In this document: one piece after another, positions 1 to 30,300 of the stretch
Layout of the letters: the number at the start of each line of letters is the position of its first letter
How positions within the stretch are numbered: the stretch's first letter is position 1
Assembly: GCA_000181795.3 (NCBI GenBank)
Contig: CM012954.1
Span: 7,877,945-7,941,944, forward strand
DNA length: 64,000 bases
Source of the DNA: Trichinella spiralis
Lineage: Eukaryota > Nematoda > Enoplea > Trichinellida > Trichinellidae
Reading direction: 5' to 3'
Position numbers and translations under genes: made by a program
The notes under the pieces: model-generated
Databases searched by the model: none
What the model was told of the DNA's origin: nothing
Seen by the model: only the letters and a program-made list of their open reading frames with translations

Positions 1-2835
1 GCAGGTATTCATCCGTCGTGCTTGCGCTAGGTCACTTAGTAGCTTCAGCTAGATAAGAGTTTTTGAGTATCAAAGGGATACATTTCAAATTAAAGAATGT
101 GCTTAGATCAGCTGTTGACTAAGATTAGATCTATCTTTTATTAGGAAGAGTGGCTGTTTTAAGTTGTTAAATAATGTATTCTTGTGTGGAGCTATTCATT
201 TTTGTAAAAAAGTAGACAGTCAAGGGCGGTTATTTGAAAATTCAAAAAATGACCTTTATTTTTAAAATTCAGTCAAATATAAACTATCTGACAGAGAACA
301 CCATAACAAAAACATTGACATAGTCAAAACACGCCTCCGCATTTCTGGATTTGAAATTTGGAAATTCGAAAATGTCAATAAATTGAAATATTAATTTTTT
401 TCAAATCCTTCAAGGTTTTATTATATTTGTTTCAAAATTCTGCATGAAAAGATTATATCAATTGTCGCGCATATTCAAATTAAAACCTAAATGAATACTT
501 GAATATACACCATGGTCCATGCAGAAGATGAGAAAAGTAAATTTTAAAATTAAATTTTTACCTGCATACAGTTTTTTTCACGTGCCCTTTAATTTCGCAC
601 CGTCATTGTTAATCGCTGAAATGAAATATATTATTTTGACCATCGATAAAACGTTTGCTTTTCTCTGATTGGTCCGTTACTTTGTAATGTTTTTATTGGT
701 GATGTGGCAATTAATTTACTGCATAAAATTCACTAATTTACCGTAATCTAAATCTCTTATTAGACATTCACGTTAGCAAGGAAAACAGAACGCGCTCTGC
801 TACTGATAACCCTGGCGTTTGAAGCTAAACTGATTTGCATAATTGAAAAACAACCCCCACGCAGTGTTATGCAACCTAACCCATCTAGATTAAAATTGCA
901 AGCTAAATTTACTGTATATTTTCAACATATTTACAATCGTATCAAATCAATGTTAATAATATTACAAAATATTCAAAAAAATGAATATGCGTGCTATGTA
1001 ATGTGAAAAGTAAAAATATTTTTTTAATTTGAAATTTTTTCACCAAGTGAGTGAGTGTTGGTGGATGCATTGAAAGAGGCCGCCGAAGCGAATGATTCCC
1101 GTGCCCAGTTTGTTTCACCTCTGCTTCTCAATCTGATGAATTGGTTGTAAATTGCGTGATAATTTGGATTTATATCAGAGTTTCCAGTGAAAGTGAACCA
1201 ACCGAATGACTGACAACACACATGACTTGACAATTATACGCTCAGACAGTGTAGCATGATCTGTGGCAATGTGGCAATAACAAAACAGTTACACAATTTG
1301 AACGAACATTCCATTTGAAATACAAATAAGACAAATAATCAGCATCAAATTTCATTATTTTACTTTTGTAGTTGAAAATGAAAAAATTAAAATAAATAAA
1401 ATCGAAGAAGAAAACAATAATACCCCGGTAAAATGAAGCAGGCCACGTCATCATAACACCTAGAAAACGCGTCGCATCGAGGCAGCACTGTGACAATCTT
1501 CTCTACCTATTACTAAACACAGGGAGAAAATGGGATACTGAGGCGAGAATAGAATAATAATGTATGAAAATAATGGTCGAACAACAAGTTGAAGCATCAT
1601 CCAAATTTTGAAGCGGCAACAGTAAAAGCTAAGAATTGCTTAGGTCACCGGCTAGAGTAGAAAGCAATAATCCACGACGACGACGACGACAACGACGACA
1701 TGATGCTCTTGCTTCATCCAAGCATGCGCATGTCATCCGTGCATCCGTACTCCAGGCGTTGTTGCTGTTGTTGTTACTGCAATTCGGGAGAAAAAATAAA
1801 CAAACAGACCCGCGCATAATTTTCAGGTGAATTCTGACAGAGGCACTGGGTAAAATGGCTTTTTTCTTCTTCTTTTATTTTTACTTTACTTTATTCTTTA
1901 CTCACCATGTTCACTGAACTAAACTCAGCCAGCCTGCTTCAACGACGGCTACACGCAGATCAAGAATGACAGATGAAAGGGGTATGGAAAGGGGCAGGGA
2001 CAGGAGTAGAGGCAGGGGATGGAGGACAATCAACCAGAATAATTTAATTAGTTGATCCCTGTAAACATTAAAAGAAGAAGAAGAAGATAGATAGATGTTG
2101 TGGCTGCGCTAGAAAGACGATAATAACTGTTTCTGCACAGTCAAAGTCAGGTGAGCGGATTAGATATTCAGCAAATAAAAAAGATGGAATAATTAAAAAT
2201 GAAAAAAAAAGACGTCAAATACCCAAAATGCAACGTCGCACACACGTATTCCCGAACAATGAAAAATGTGGATGAACATTCCGCACAGAAGAAAAGAAAA
2301 AGAATAATGATAATTTTAACATATACAAAATTTATGTATATGCAAAAAATCAAAAGAAAATAAAAGAAAAAAGAGGGGGGGAGGGGGAGGGAGACGGATC
2401 TGAAAGAATCAGGATAACATACAAATGGTCGGCGGCAGTTCAATCTAATGTTGTTTTGTTTTCTCAGCTGATGTCATTTGTTTGCTTGCTTGTTTGTTCG
2501 TTTGCTCATCCTAACCAGACCAGCACAGATTGTGGAAAAAGCCTATTCGGTCAGCACTTGGTCAGCAGTGCGAGTACAAATCACTAGTATAAAATTACCA
2601 AAAAGCCAAATATAAACAATAACAAACAAACAAACAAACAAACATGAATATTGCAAAAGAAGAAAAAGACGTATATATTAGAAAGATGAATTGAAAAAAT
2701 GCTTGCTGAGCCACTGCCTTGTCATTCATTTTTTGACAGCTGCTGCTGACAATAACAAATTTCATAAAAAATGAAATAATAAATAAATAGTAGATCGATT
2801 GAAAGAAAAAAAATAGGAAGAGTGACGACTGATTT

Positions 2836-2867
<32 letters not shown>

Positions 2868-3263
2868 AGTCAAGTACAATGGAATACAGTCGGTGTGTCA
2901 GGAGAAATTGTTGACGCCGAGCCGACGGTATAGCCAATTAATTTCTGCAAGTCGATTGTGTAAAATGAGAATAATAAATTCGATTTCTTCTTCGTTGACC
3001 AGTTAAAGCTGAGCAGATTGACAAAAGAACAAATAAAACGCACTGAATAAGAAGATCAACTGACACTGGTTGCAATTGTAACGCAATTAAAAACCGGGCA
3101 GACATCGACCGGGATGTGTTGAACAATTTTTGGGTGGAATTGAAAGCCAAAAAGCCGCAAATGCTGAGCAAAAAACGACACCAAAAAAACACGGCAAAGC
3201 AGAACGAACACGTCGAAATCTTGTCGACAGCGAAAGATACGGACAGACACATACGTGTTCTGG
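1..3263. other. Non-coding left flank, 3' side of the BCL11 gene
   Basis: No recognisable gene is seen here. The part next to the BCL11 stop codon (about 3050-3260) is richer in G+C and is probably its 3' untranslated region. Around 1024-1166 on the minus strand a short frame follows an acceptor-like CAG and ends in a stop; it reads like protein (it contains NWARES) but cannot be joined in phase to any exon found, so it stays a weak candidate terminal exon. Simple repeats include AAC-type runs near 2625 and an ATG run at about 2836-2868. Confidence 0.5.
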
Positions 3264-19979
<16,716 letters not shown>

Positions 19980-20009
<30 letters not shown>

Positions 20010-20110
20010 CACCGGACGCGGGCCGGCCGCGTGAGCCGGTTTGAATTTAGCGCGTTGTTGGGCGACAGCTTTACAGTAGCACGGCGTGGACGACGCCGTC
20101 GACTGAGACC
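19980..20110 (-). promoter_or_regulatory. CpG-rich start region of BCL11 with a full CRE
   Basis: The region around the BCL11 start codon is sharply richer in CpG than its surroundings. It includes repeated GGCCGG/CCGGCC blocks and a perfect 8-bp CRE palindrome, TGACGTCA, at 20001-20008 that overlaps the ATG. This fits a 5'-end or core-promoter region, but the transcription start itself cannot be read from the sequence. Confidence 0.4.
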
Positions 20111-20640
20111 AAACGACGCCAACCGACAAACCAACCAGTGAAAAAATAAACAAATAAACAAACAAACAAACAAATGTATGTATGTATGTTTATTCGTTGT
20201 TTTCACTTCAACTTTCACCCAAATCGACCAATTAATACCTGCAGTCGGTCAATCAGCACCGTAACTGCGGCATTTCACCGGATTTTACCAGTTTTTCCAC
20301 AAAAAAAAAGAAACTTTTCACCGGGTCGGGCGTACTGTATTAATTACAGCCTGAAATGTCAAAAAGTTCGTCGTCAAAAAATTGTCAATTTTTGCATAAG
20401 TACATTAAAAACGGGAAAAGAAAACAGAACGTAAAACACAAAAAGATAAAAACACGCGCAAGCTGAAAAAAGGGGGGAGGGAATTTTTTTCGAGAGAGAA
20501 AAAAAAGAACTTCCTCAAAGTTTGACATGGTGCGCGCAACGCGTTTCCAAGATCGCCTGATGAAACAACGACGCTATTACATAAATTTTGACGGAATCAA
20601 ACAAACCAACGCGTGTTAACTCTCTCCACTGGCCAGCAGC

Positions 20641-20768
20641 AGTAGACAGGCAGACAGACAGACAGATAAATGGATAGATAGATGACTGATTGGAACAGAA
20701 CACTGAGGCAGACAGGCAGACAGACAGACAGACAAACACAAAGCAAGAAAGAAAGAAAGAAAGAAAGC
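20641..20768. repeat. CAGA and GAAA tetranucleotide repeat block
   Basis: Interrupted CAGA runs at about 20645-20740 pass into GAAA units up to about 20768, upstream of the BCL11 start region. Confidence 0.8.
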
Positions 20769-22598
20769 GAGAAAAAAGAACTCTTTTAAAACGGAAAACC
20801 TGGAATTAATTGCTAACGATTTGTGTAACTAACTGGTCGACAGACGGGCGGGCAGCTGTTGCCAACAAATAGACCAACAAGAATTTTCTCAAAAATTTGC
20901 ACAAAACACCATATTCCATCAGATCAGTGAAACAGATGCAGAAAATTTGAAAAGAAAAACATATGCATAATATAAATTTGCCTTCGTTACAGGCGCTGTG
21001 TGAAAAAAATCACTTTCGACCAAACCAAACCAAACCAAACCACAGAGACTAAAAGCTCGCACTATTTTATTATTGAATGACGTCCAAAGTGAACTGGAAT
21101 CGATTTGCCCTCTGCGTCCAGCAGCTTGTCGCCGTCACCAGCAGACTGGACGGCCGGTCGTCGTCAATGACCGCCCAACGACTGACTATTCTATTGCCGG
21201 CAAAGCTGCTGCTGAAACATTGTGAAGAAAACCAATCTTCAGTGGCATAAAAAGTAGCAAAGAAAGAGAGAAAGAGAAAATAAATAAATATTTCATCATA
21301 CATCTACACCAATTGAAATAAACTATGAAAATTGAAATTAAACAATAAGTTTCTTTATTTAAATTCGAGCCTCTCTATACTGTTGTTTGAGTAAATCCGA
21401 CTAAAACAAAGCATCGTTCATCAATTGTCAGTGGACGGCTAATTCAACCATACCGTTCAAGATGACAAGCAAAAGAAAAGCCTTTTCAAACAACAACAAT
21501 AAGAAGAAAAAGAAGAAGAAGAAGAAAAAAGAACTGGAGAAGAGGTATGCACCAAAAAATGACTGAATTGAAAAACGGCTCTCATTCTGCCATTCCGTAG
21601 AGACGGCTTTTTAGCTTGGTTGCTCGCTTGCTTCACCGCTTGCAAATGGCGCCCAACGTCGGCGCGTTCGACGCCACTGAATGCGGGCGCTGTCCATTCT
21701 GATTGTTTATTCAGGAATCATCGACCAACTGGCGAGATTGAACACACGAATAAGAATAAGAGAGAAAAAGCAAACGCGCGCAACGTCAACGTTTCTCACT
21801 TCTTCACACACACACACACACCACTCTATTTTTCTCTTCTTCCAACATTGTCACTCAGTCAGGCAGAATTCTCGTGTCTGAATCTTCACTGCTCAGCTTT
21901 GCAAATCCACAAAAGCCTGTTCAAACAGAGGCACAAAGCAGCGCATTTCAACGCGCAACTAGCGCGCCATACAGTCACCACACCACAACTGTAAGGCAAG
22001 CAAATTTCCACGTAACCCTGCACACACACGCGCGTGTGTGCGTGCGTATTTTTCAAGTTGAACAAGTTTTTCCATACTATACAACGGAGACAGAAAGAGA
22101 AAGAGAATACTGTGAAAAATGAAAATTACAAACTTGCAAATTACAACAAACCGATACGGAAAAAGTATTGCTAACGCCGGCGCATCAAGGGCACGCGACA
22201 TCGAAACTGGAAAAAACAACACAACACAACACAATTCACCGGCCGTCGTCATCCTACCTACATTAACAATAACCATCTCGACCGCCAGTGTAGCGCATTT
22301 AAAAATTGTACTTGACACTCAATATTTTACCGGTACTGTATGACTGGTTGATTTTTGGAAGAAGTCTTATTTTTTGTTAACAAATTGATTTCCTCTTCTT
22401 TCACAAAAAAAAATTCACTGACAATTAACAGCAATAACAATATTGGACGATTTACTGGGAATCGTGAATAAATACTCGTAAACTATGTACATTTTCATTT
22501 ATGGATGTACAACATTTTACAATAAATTTCTTTCTATTTCGAATATACTGAAAAAACCGGTCAGCGGACCATAGTTCGTAATTTTCATTTGAATGTTC

Positions 22599-22601
<3 letters not shown>

Positions 22602-22643
<42 letters not shown>
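22602..22643. repeat. Long TA dinucleotide repeat
   Basis: About 21 perfect TA units. Confidence 0.9.
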
Positions 22644-22645
<2 letters not shown>

Positions 22646-22968
22646 CCCAAAACAAACTTTTGATCAATATGCATTCACGAATGAGATGTGGTCGGTCTGA
22701 AATTTTGTAACAAGTAAAAACTGTTACAATCGACAAACAGCAGAGCAGTAGAAAGAAAACACCCGGAACAATCAGAACGTCAACTGTTGAATAACAAAGT
22801 GGCATCGACAAATTTGGAGCAAACTGTGCGTGATTTAACTGTTAAATCGATAAATGTCAATGCGTTTAAGGTAAATGCGAAAAAGTTTTGAAGCGCCAAT
22901 CACATGTAAAACCTTTATTTTGGTTTCTTTTGCCAAATTATTACAATTACAACAATGAAAGTATTTAC

Positions 22969-23973
22969 CTAAATTTCTGAGATGAAATTAGACGACCAAC
23001 TGAACTCATCCTGGAAGAAAAAAGTTAAATCCAAACCTAGCCCAAACTTTTCACCGACACTCAATTGGTTTACTACTTGCAAACAAACGTGCATCAATTG
23101 ACTAATCATGCCAGGAAAAAATTCAGTGCCGCAAACATGGTCTAGTAACGAACGAACTAACTAACTAACTAACTAACCAACTAACCAACTTGATTGTTCA
23201 TACCATTATCGACAACAAATCGTTTCAACGTCAGTTAAACAGTCTCCATTATGCAAATACATACTGATATGACCACTTACTGATAGCATCCTTACGCTGA
23301 CGTACTGTGCGTGTGCTGTACTCTCCGAAAGCGTGCACAGATCGTCAATATTTGAATCGACAAGAAAAATATTTATGAAATACACCTAGAACGAGTGAAT
23401 ACGGTAAAGTTCATTGTTAAATATCTATTATTTGACGGTTAATTTAAATTTATACTGTTTGCTTGTTGTTGATGATCATCGCGTAAAACTAACCGTCCAG
23501 ACGAGTACACTGCACTGATGTATGCATGTCCATTTCTTTAGTGAACTTAATAAAAAATGTAAACTTGATCAAAAAAGTGGTGGTATTCAAGCACAACTGA
23601 ACAGCCGCCGCTGTCAAAACAGCTAGAAGCTACAGTGGGCGTATAGTTTTAAAAATGTCAACAGAAATTATCGACACAGTCGTAATTAATTTACTTACTT
23701 GCTGATTGATGATTTCAACACGCTTTTTTCGACGACCTCTGATGAATGGTTCCACTTGCAAAAACTTGATTATCATAAAAGTACAGTAATCCAATATTTC
23801 TGATAAACTTCGCACAAAGTTGTCGTATATGACGTGGAGTTCATGTACTTGCGCATCACTGAAACAGTGTATAAACGTTTTGAAAATTTAACAACACCTG
23901 TTTTTTAGAAATTACTTTCTTAGTAAAACAATTCGCAATGTTGTCCGTGTTCGATTATCGTAATTTTTCAAAA
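22969..23973 (-). CDS. 3' exons of an unidentified protein-coding gene
   Basis: Three minus-strand exons fit together in phase: 23973-23916 (after CATTTCAG), 23858-23699 (after CTGTTTCAG, donor GTAAGT) and 23010-22969 (after TTCTTCCAG), ending in TAG. They encode about 85 residues, including NRTRTTLRIVLL, SLSEILDYCTF, EPFIRGRRKKRVEI and a C-terminus SNFISEI. The basic stretch GRRKKR may be a nuclear signal or a cleavage site. No family was recognised. The first of these exons needs an upstream exon ending in phase 1. None was found between it and the K2P channel gene, so the channel gene may be nested in an intron of this gene, or this may be the remnant of a longer gene. Confidence 0.5.
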
Positions 23974-24530
23974 CTGAAATGAAAAAATCAAACTTAAACT
24001 AAGAAAAATTGTAATAATAACAACGTTTACAATTGTTACACGTGTGTACAATTGATTATTTATTACCTGGGAAGAAAACATAAATTTATTTGTGAAATCA
24101 ATTTTCAAATGGACATATAGAAGAGGGACTGACTGAATTTCAATGTGAAATTGAAAATTTTTTTGTATCTTTTTTTGAAGAAAAAGTATGAAATGCATGA
24201 TCCGGATGGTTGACTGCACGAACACAAAATTCACAAAAGACGACAAAAAAATTTCGTTTGGCTTTGGTTTTTTTTTCAACTCCGCCGTCTGCTTCCGTCA
24301 AAGAAAAATTAAAATTGTCGAACTTCTGCTTCTTCACTGAAAACGCACACTCGCATCATCGGTGACCATGGTGAAGAAGCTTGTGGGTCATGTTTGTTTG
24401 AGATAAATCAATGGAGTTACAGCAAAGTGTAGAGATACAATGAAAATCAAACCGATGATGGAAAGAAAAAGAAAGCAAATGACAGAAGGGTAGGATTAGC
24501 AAGTAGATGGGATCGATGAATGCGCAACGA

Positions 24531-27349
24531 TTATTGAGATGCAACGTCGTCCATGCTGATAAATACCGACGGTGGAGGTTCGAAAATCACTCGATCGGTT
24601 ACCAAGGATGGTGTCGAAGGACCTTCGGCATCGATGTACCTGAACTGACGGTCGAAATATTGGCCATTGGGCAACAGTGTAGCGGTAGCAGTGGAACTCG
24701 CAACGCCTCGTTTCTTCTTCACCAGTTCAGATTTCTCCTTGACCGTCTCAATGATCACAGTATCCAGGTCGGCTTGGAGATGGGCAATCTGCGCAATCGA
24801 CATGCCGTATTTGCGACCAATGACGGCCACCAAATCGTTGACAGTAAGCATCTTGTTGCCAAACCAAACGAACGCACCGCTTGCGTTCATAATTTTCCGG
24901 CCAATGTAGTGCAACTTGCGCAAATAATGTCCCATCACTTGGACCATCAACGTGGCCAGGGCCAGGCCGACTGTGACGTAAGCCAACGTCAGCGGCAAAT
25001 AGTCGTACTTTCGGGGCACGATGTCGCCGAATCCCACCGTGGTGATGGTGACGAAGCTGAAGTAGAAAGCGCTGAAAAAGTCCATGTCCTCCCACTGGGG
25101 CAAAATCATGGCGCCCAGAAAAATGTGGGAGAAAAATGCCAACACAACACCCGGGGAACCAACAGACGTGCCGGATTCAGGATGACTGTGGCTGATCATT
25201 TCGACAATGCTTCGCCTTCTGGAGGAGGTCTTGTCCGTGCGCCTGATACGACCAACCAGGCAGGCGAACGCGCGTCGCAGAACTTCCAAAATTGCCACCA
25301 TGCCATCGAACATGAATCGGCCTGTGTTGGCAATTGTGATCATCACCAACGGAATGCCAAACAGACCGTATATTATGCAAAACACTCGTCCATTCATCGT
25401 AACAGGAGTCAAATTGCCATAGCCTAAAACAACAACGAGAACAACAAGAGTAAATAAGGAATAATTTGGATTAATTTTGAAAAACACAATCATCACCAAT
25501 AGTAGTGATCAGAGTGAAAGAGAACAGAAATGACGATGCAAAAGTCCAACGTCTGCCTTCGGGCGTGCTGTGAGGGTCGAGCAGATCCTCAGGATCGAGG
25601 TAGTGCATTTTGGCCAGCTCGTATGTTTTCGACAATACAGTGGCAATTCGATGTTCCAACGGTTGCAGATTATCTTCGGCAATCATCGACGACAAGTCGG
25701 TGGATTTCAACGTGACCAAATACATCATCAGCTTGTTGGCTTCGCGGAAAATTTTCTCCTTTCCTTCCAACTTCCACGCGTGCTCTTCGGGCTTTTCGAT
25801 CATGTAAAACACCTGAGCACCGGCAAACGTGTACATCGTAGCCACCAGAAACAGCAGCAAATGTGGTAGAGAATATTTCACCACCTTGCATCGAAAAAAA
25901 AACAAAAACATCAATAACATTAACATCCAATAGTGAAGTGATTTGTGTTCTCACTTGCTCAACTTTTCAATTAATATAAAACCAAATGACTTACCCCACT
26001 TGCAAAAATTAAAGCAATTTTCAAATTATAAATTACACACGAACCCACTATTTCATTTCAAAGCAAAAACCAATAAAAATTAAACGAAAACAACTGTTCA
26101 ACAATCTCACATTAACAGAAACAAATGGCCTCCTATGCAAATTATACTATTGATTGTTTTGTTGTTTTTTTTTCAATCGCCCCAACCAATAAATTAGCAC
26201 ATAACCAACCGATTGATTGCACAGAACCACAGTGCAAAAAAAACATCTTTTCAAATTTTATAACTCATCAAAAATTATCAAATTACGATGTGTGATGAGC
26301 TTTAATGGCTGAAATAAGGCATCAGAAGTAAAGCAAATGTCGTCAACTTCACGTTCTCGTAAAGCGTTCATTTCCAGCAAAAAGAGGAAAATTGTTCAGA
26401 AATGAAATGAAAATAAAATAAAATCTTGGATGTGTGTTCGGAATCTTTCAGAGTAAAATAAAAGTTTATTATGGCATCGATAAAAGGCAAACAATGCTCT
26501 AACAGCGTAGTTGACAACTCCCGCATCGCTACTACTCAACTCAATAGAAACCATGCATCATCACTGATAAAACAATAAGTAGGATTCAAAATAATTTCTT
26601 AGTTTTTTTCAAATTACTACTGAATTGAGTAAATAAATAAATAGATAGATAAATGTCTGGAAAAGTAAATTTTGAAATGAATATTACTGCATATTATTTG
26701 TCATATCTTTGCCAATGTGAGGAAAAGAAAATACGACGAAATTTGAGACTTTCGTCTTATTACGAACGAAAATTTCTGAAAATGCGTTTAAATTTCATAC
26801 TTAAGTTTGCTTAATTCAACAAACTTTAAATGTTGACTAACTGAACTGAACGCCACCAACCATACTGTTGTTTATATACATATATCCCTCGGTGAGCTGA
26901 AATATTTTATTTTGGACAAAAGTTTGGTTAATTACTTTTTCCATTACTTATGCTGAAAGAAAAAATATTCTATAAATGTACACGCTTTCAACATATACAA
27001 ATAAATAATATCCATTCAAAACTACAAAAGCAGTGAAAAGAAAAACTTCTGGCATAGTTGAAATATATGCACAGAAAAAGAAAGATATGCAGCATGATGA
27101 TCATGAAGCAAGCGGCAAACAAATTTGAATAAATGATTAAAACTGCAGATACACTAACCTCACCTGCTTATCAATTAATAATCATCAAAGCATTTATTAA
27201 TTTCCTATCATTGCAATATTGAAATATTCATTTAAATATTGAAGTGATATAACACTTACTTGCATCCAATTTTCGCGCAGTTGAAATCTCGTTTCGAATT
27301 TGGAAATCAAATCACTTTTCCAACAGTATGCGCACAATGCTAACGACAT
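24531..27349 (-). CDS. Two-pore-domain (K2P/TWK) potassium channel
   Basis: A plasma-membrane leak potassium channel subunit; two subunits form one pore. Exons are 27349-27260 (start codon, donor CAA|GTAAGT), 25884-25497 and 25423-24531, giving 456 residues. TM1 lies near residues 36-58 (PHLLLFLVATMY). Pore 1 carries TIGYG at 158-162, split by an intron inside the glycine codon. TM2 follows (FCIIYGLFGIPLVMITIAN), then TM3, pore 2 with TVGFG at 288-292, and TM4 (about 300-325, with GLALATL). A long first extracellular loop and an approximately 130-residue cytoplasmic tail fit the family. The two pore-bearing exons are certain. The first exon is inferred from its donor, phase and lack of stops, and a competing first exon lies at 31148-31189. 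The subfamily was not determined. Confidence 0.93.
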
Positions 27350-30300
27350 TTTCAAATTACACAATTGTAAGATATGAAGAGAATGAAAAGTTGAAAAGTG
27401 TGATCACACCGACGTTTTCCTTGATAACCAGTAATGAAAGGATATATTTATTTACTTGCTTACTTTTTCACATAACTATGCACATGTATGCTTGTGTGCG
27501 CGCGCGCGCGTGTGTGTGTGTGTGTAACTGCCGCAATCATTAGTCTATTGCGAATCCATGCAATAGACGACGACACCTAGCACTTTAATTAGAATGACAA
27601 GCAATCAGATCACTATAGCAGCTGCGTCGCTTCTCATGGATGTAAGCTGAAAAGAAGTAGATAAAATTTGCATCACCAGCATATTGCACTTTTATGAATC
27701 TTCTCAAAGATGACGCAAATTCGACATTCACGCATTGCATATGTCATCTTTAAAAGTAATTCCTATTCCAAAAAATCGGATGATTCATTATCAACTGACA
27801 TGTATCAGTGTGCTAAAAATGAATCTTATCTTACAATGAGCGTATACTTTTGGTGCTAAATAAAAATCATATCAATTAATGATGACAAAATTTACACTGT
27901 CTAAGAGTACAGTCATAAAAACTGTGCAAAGTAAATCAACGCTGGAAGAAAAACATAATTTTCAAACTAACCGATATTAATAATTAATACTAATAATAAA
28001 ACAGTTACTTATTTTCAGCCGTTCAGCTAAACACTAGATATATCATTGTTTTTGATTTTTCCATTTTTCCAATGTTACCACAATAAGATAAAAATAATTT
28101 CCATTGCCCATTCATACAGATTTTTCATTTGATAAAAATAAATAGGTTGTTTTGGGCTAGAAAAATAACAACTTTTCCCACTCAACTAAATCTATTGTAA
28201 CAGATGAATATGAAATGAAAATTCATTATCAATGTCAAGATGCCAGACAAAATCCGAATTTGAAAAACGCAACATATGTGTATGCGACTGAGATAAGAAA
28301 AATTACAAGCATTTATCATCCCGATACGCCGTAGTACATATACGCTTCGACTCGCTTCTCTGCTTAATATGAACACGCTTAAATGAACAATCAAATGAAT
28401 CGAACAAAAGCCAACACTACAATAACAAATCATAATTCAATACTCAAAAACTGATTTTTAATGTGAAAAAAAATATATGCAAAATCTGATGCATATATAT
28501 TAATTATAATTGGCCATAATATTGGATATGGTACCAGTTCCCTGCACAGTATACACCCTTTATCACCAAAGTACAACGTCGTTGTGTAGAGCACCACAAA
28601 GATTATAAAAAATAAGCAAAAAATAAAATTATTGCGAAACATAATTCGTCAGTTCAAAAAAAGTGTGCATATGCTGAAAATGATGAGTTTCCTCTTCAAT
28701 TTCACATGATATAAAAATTTGCATTCTACCGGTGGAAAACGATCAGTGATACGGCTGTAGTAACTTTGAACAGCACAGCAGGATCGGAAAAAGCCACCTC
28801 TAACCAGTGCGCTAAGCAAGAGAAGCATGACGAGCAGGCAAGATTCGAGCACCCAAAGAAGCACCAACAAAAGGAGAAAGTAAGTGGATAAAATAAATGC
28901 GCAGATACTAAATGCTAAATGCTTTCCGTAAGGATGTGCGCGCAGTTCTGCCGTCCATCCCCTGAGTTAGCCACATTTTCACATTCCGCTTTGCGTCACG
29001 GATCAATGAACAAAATGACAATGCCAGATGCAGATCAGTCTAGGCCGCTCTGGGGAACATGGAACCGTAGAAAAACAGGAAATTGAGTAATTTGTTTCTT
29101 CGGAAAAAAAAACAACAAACAATCAACCAAACAATTCACATTTGTTTCAATGCAGAAATTAAAATCAACAAGATTATCTCATACATAAAAGAGCAAGCTC
29201 GTCTGAAAACACTGAACATTGCATAATTACAGCTAGCTCTTCACGTAGCAATTTAACAATTGGAAAAAAATTGAAATATTTACAACTTAAACGCCAAGCA
29301 AAAACTCATAACCTTTTCACATTTTCTGCTACGTGAAAGCATTGAACCCTATCCCACAGTGTTTGACAACTGTGATTGAATTGCATACAGTTTGCAAGCA
29401 AAGCTTGCGCATTTGCTGATAAAGTTAATAAAAATAATTTTCAATAAACCACAATAACAATAATATCTAGGCAGTTAGCTGCAATTGGATGAAAAATCAC
29501 AAAGCACGGAAAACTTCATACTACTTACTATTGGGTGATTTATTGTTAAAACAAAAAAGAAATTGCTTTTGCAGCTGTTAACTGGCTAAGATTATGGCAT
29601 AATTTTTGTCAGAAAAAGTGCTTAATTTTATCAATTGCGCAACTGTCTTGCCCATTATATTTAACTAACTGTTGAACAACATGTCATGTCAACAAGTTTT
29701 ACATCATAAAAAAACCCCACTTCAAAGCAACGATACAGTATATAGTATGACAAGTAAGTTCAGATGGAAAATTTCACTAAGTTGCTTTTTTCCATTTTCG
29801 CCCCTTTTGCAACTACCTCAACAACAAGTAAAGTTACCTGGACTGGAAAAGTACATTTCTCCCAACTATGCGAAAAAGTGAATGAAAAATTAAACATCTA
29901 AAACAGACCAACATCGCTTATACGATATGCACCTTCCACTGAAAATAGTAAAAGAAAAAAGTAAATTAATTTCTTCTTTTTCAAAACAAAAATTAAAATT
30001 AAAAAGATATATATGTTCATATTTCTAAAAATGAAAGAATAGAAAGAAGGGATGATGAAAAAACAATGTAAGAGAAGCAGAAAGATTGAAAAAAGCTTAA
30101 TTTAATTAACCTTACTTTGACATATCCAACGCAGAGTAAGTACATCAGAGTGCAAATGTGACAGTGGAAGAGTTGCAAATGCCTGACTATTGAATGTGAA
30201 TGTCAGTGATAATTTTATTCTTCGTCAAGTCCAGCACCGTAGTCGACACAACTAACTCTGATCCCTGCACATTGATGATGATGACCGTTTGCTAGGCATT

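Larger units (their letters stand above)
20110..22968. other. Region between BCL11 and the next minus-strand exons
   Basis: Mostly AT-rich with CAGA, GAAA and TA repeats. A minus-strand frame at 21070-21211 follows the acceptor TTTCAG, stays open for 46 codons with higher G+C (it contains RWAVIDDDRPSSLL) and ends in TAA overlapping an AATAAA. It looks like a terminal exon needing a phase-2 partner, which was not found. Around 21640-21700 lies a CpG-rich patch with AAATGGCGCC. It could be promoter sequence upstream of BCL11. Confidence 0.35.

Noticed and set aside
23153-23190. TAAC tandem repeats (also near 31445 and 45490) as telomere-like sequence
   Set aside because: Short, interrupted tetranucleotide runs, not the TTAGGC-type hexamer array of nematode telomeres.
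24074-24139. 66-nt minus-strand exon-like segment (AAATTCAG ... CCCAG|GTAATA)
   Set aside because: Good splice sites and an open frame, but it ends in phase 0, whereas the next exon at 23973 needs phase 1.
24140-24337. Minus-strand frame after a TTTTCAG (FVVFCEFCVRAVNHPDH)
   Set aside because: It reads partly like protein, but lacks an ATG, ends in a poly-Lys AT-rich tail and matches no neighbouring exon phase.
24507-25427. 306-codon plus-strand frame
   Set aside because: It is the antisense shadow of the K2P channel exon, whose minus-strand frame contains both pore motifs.
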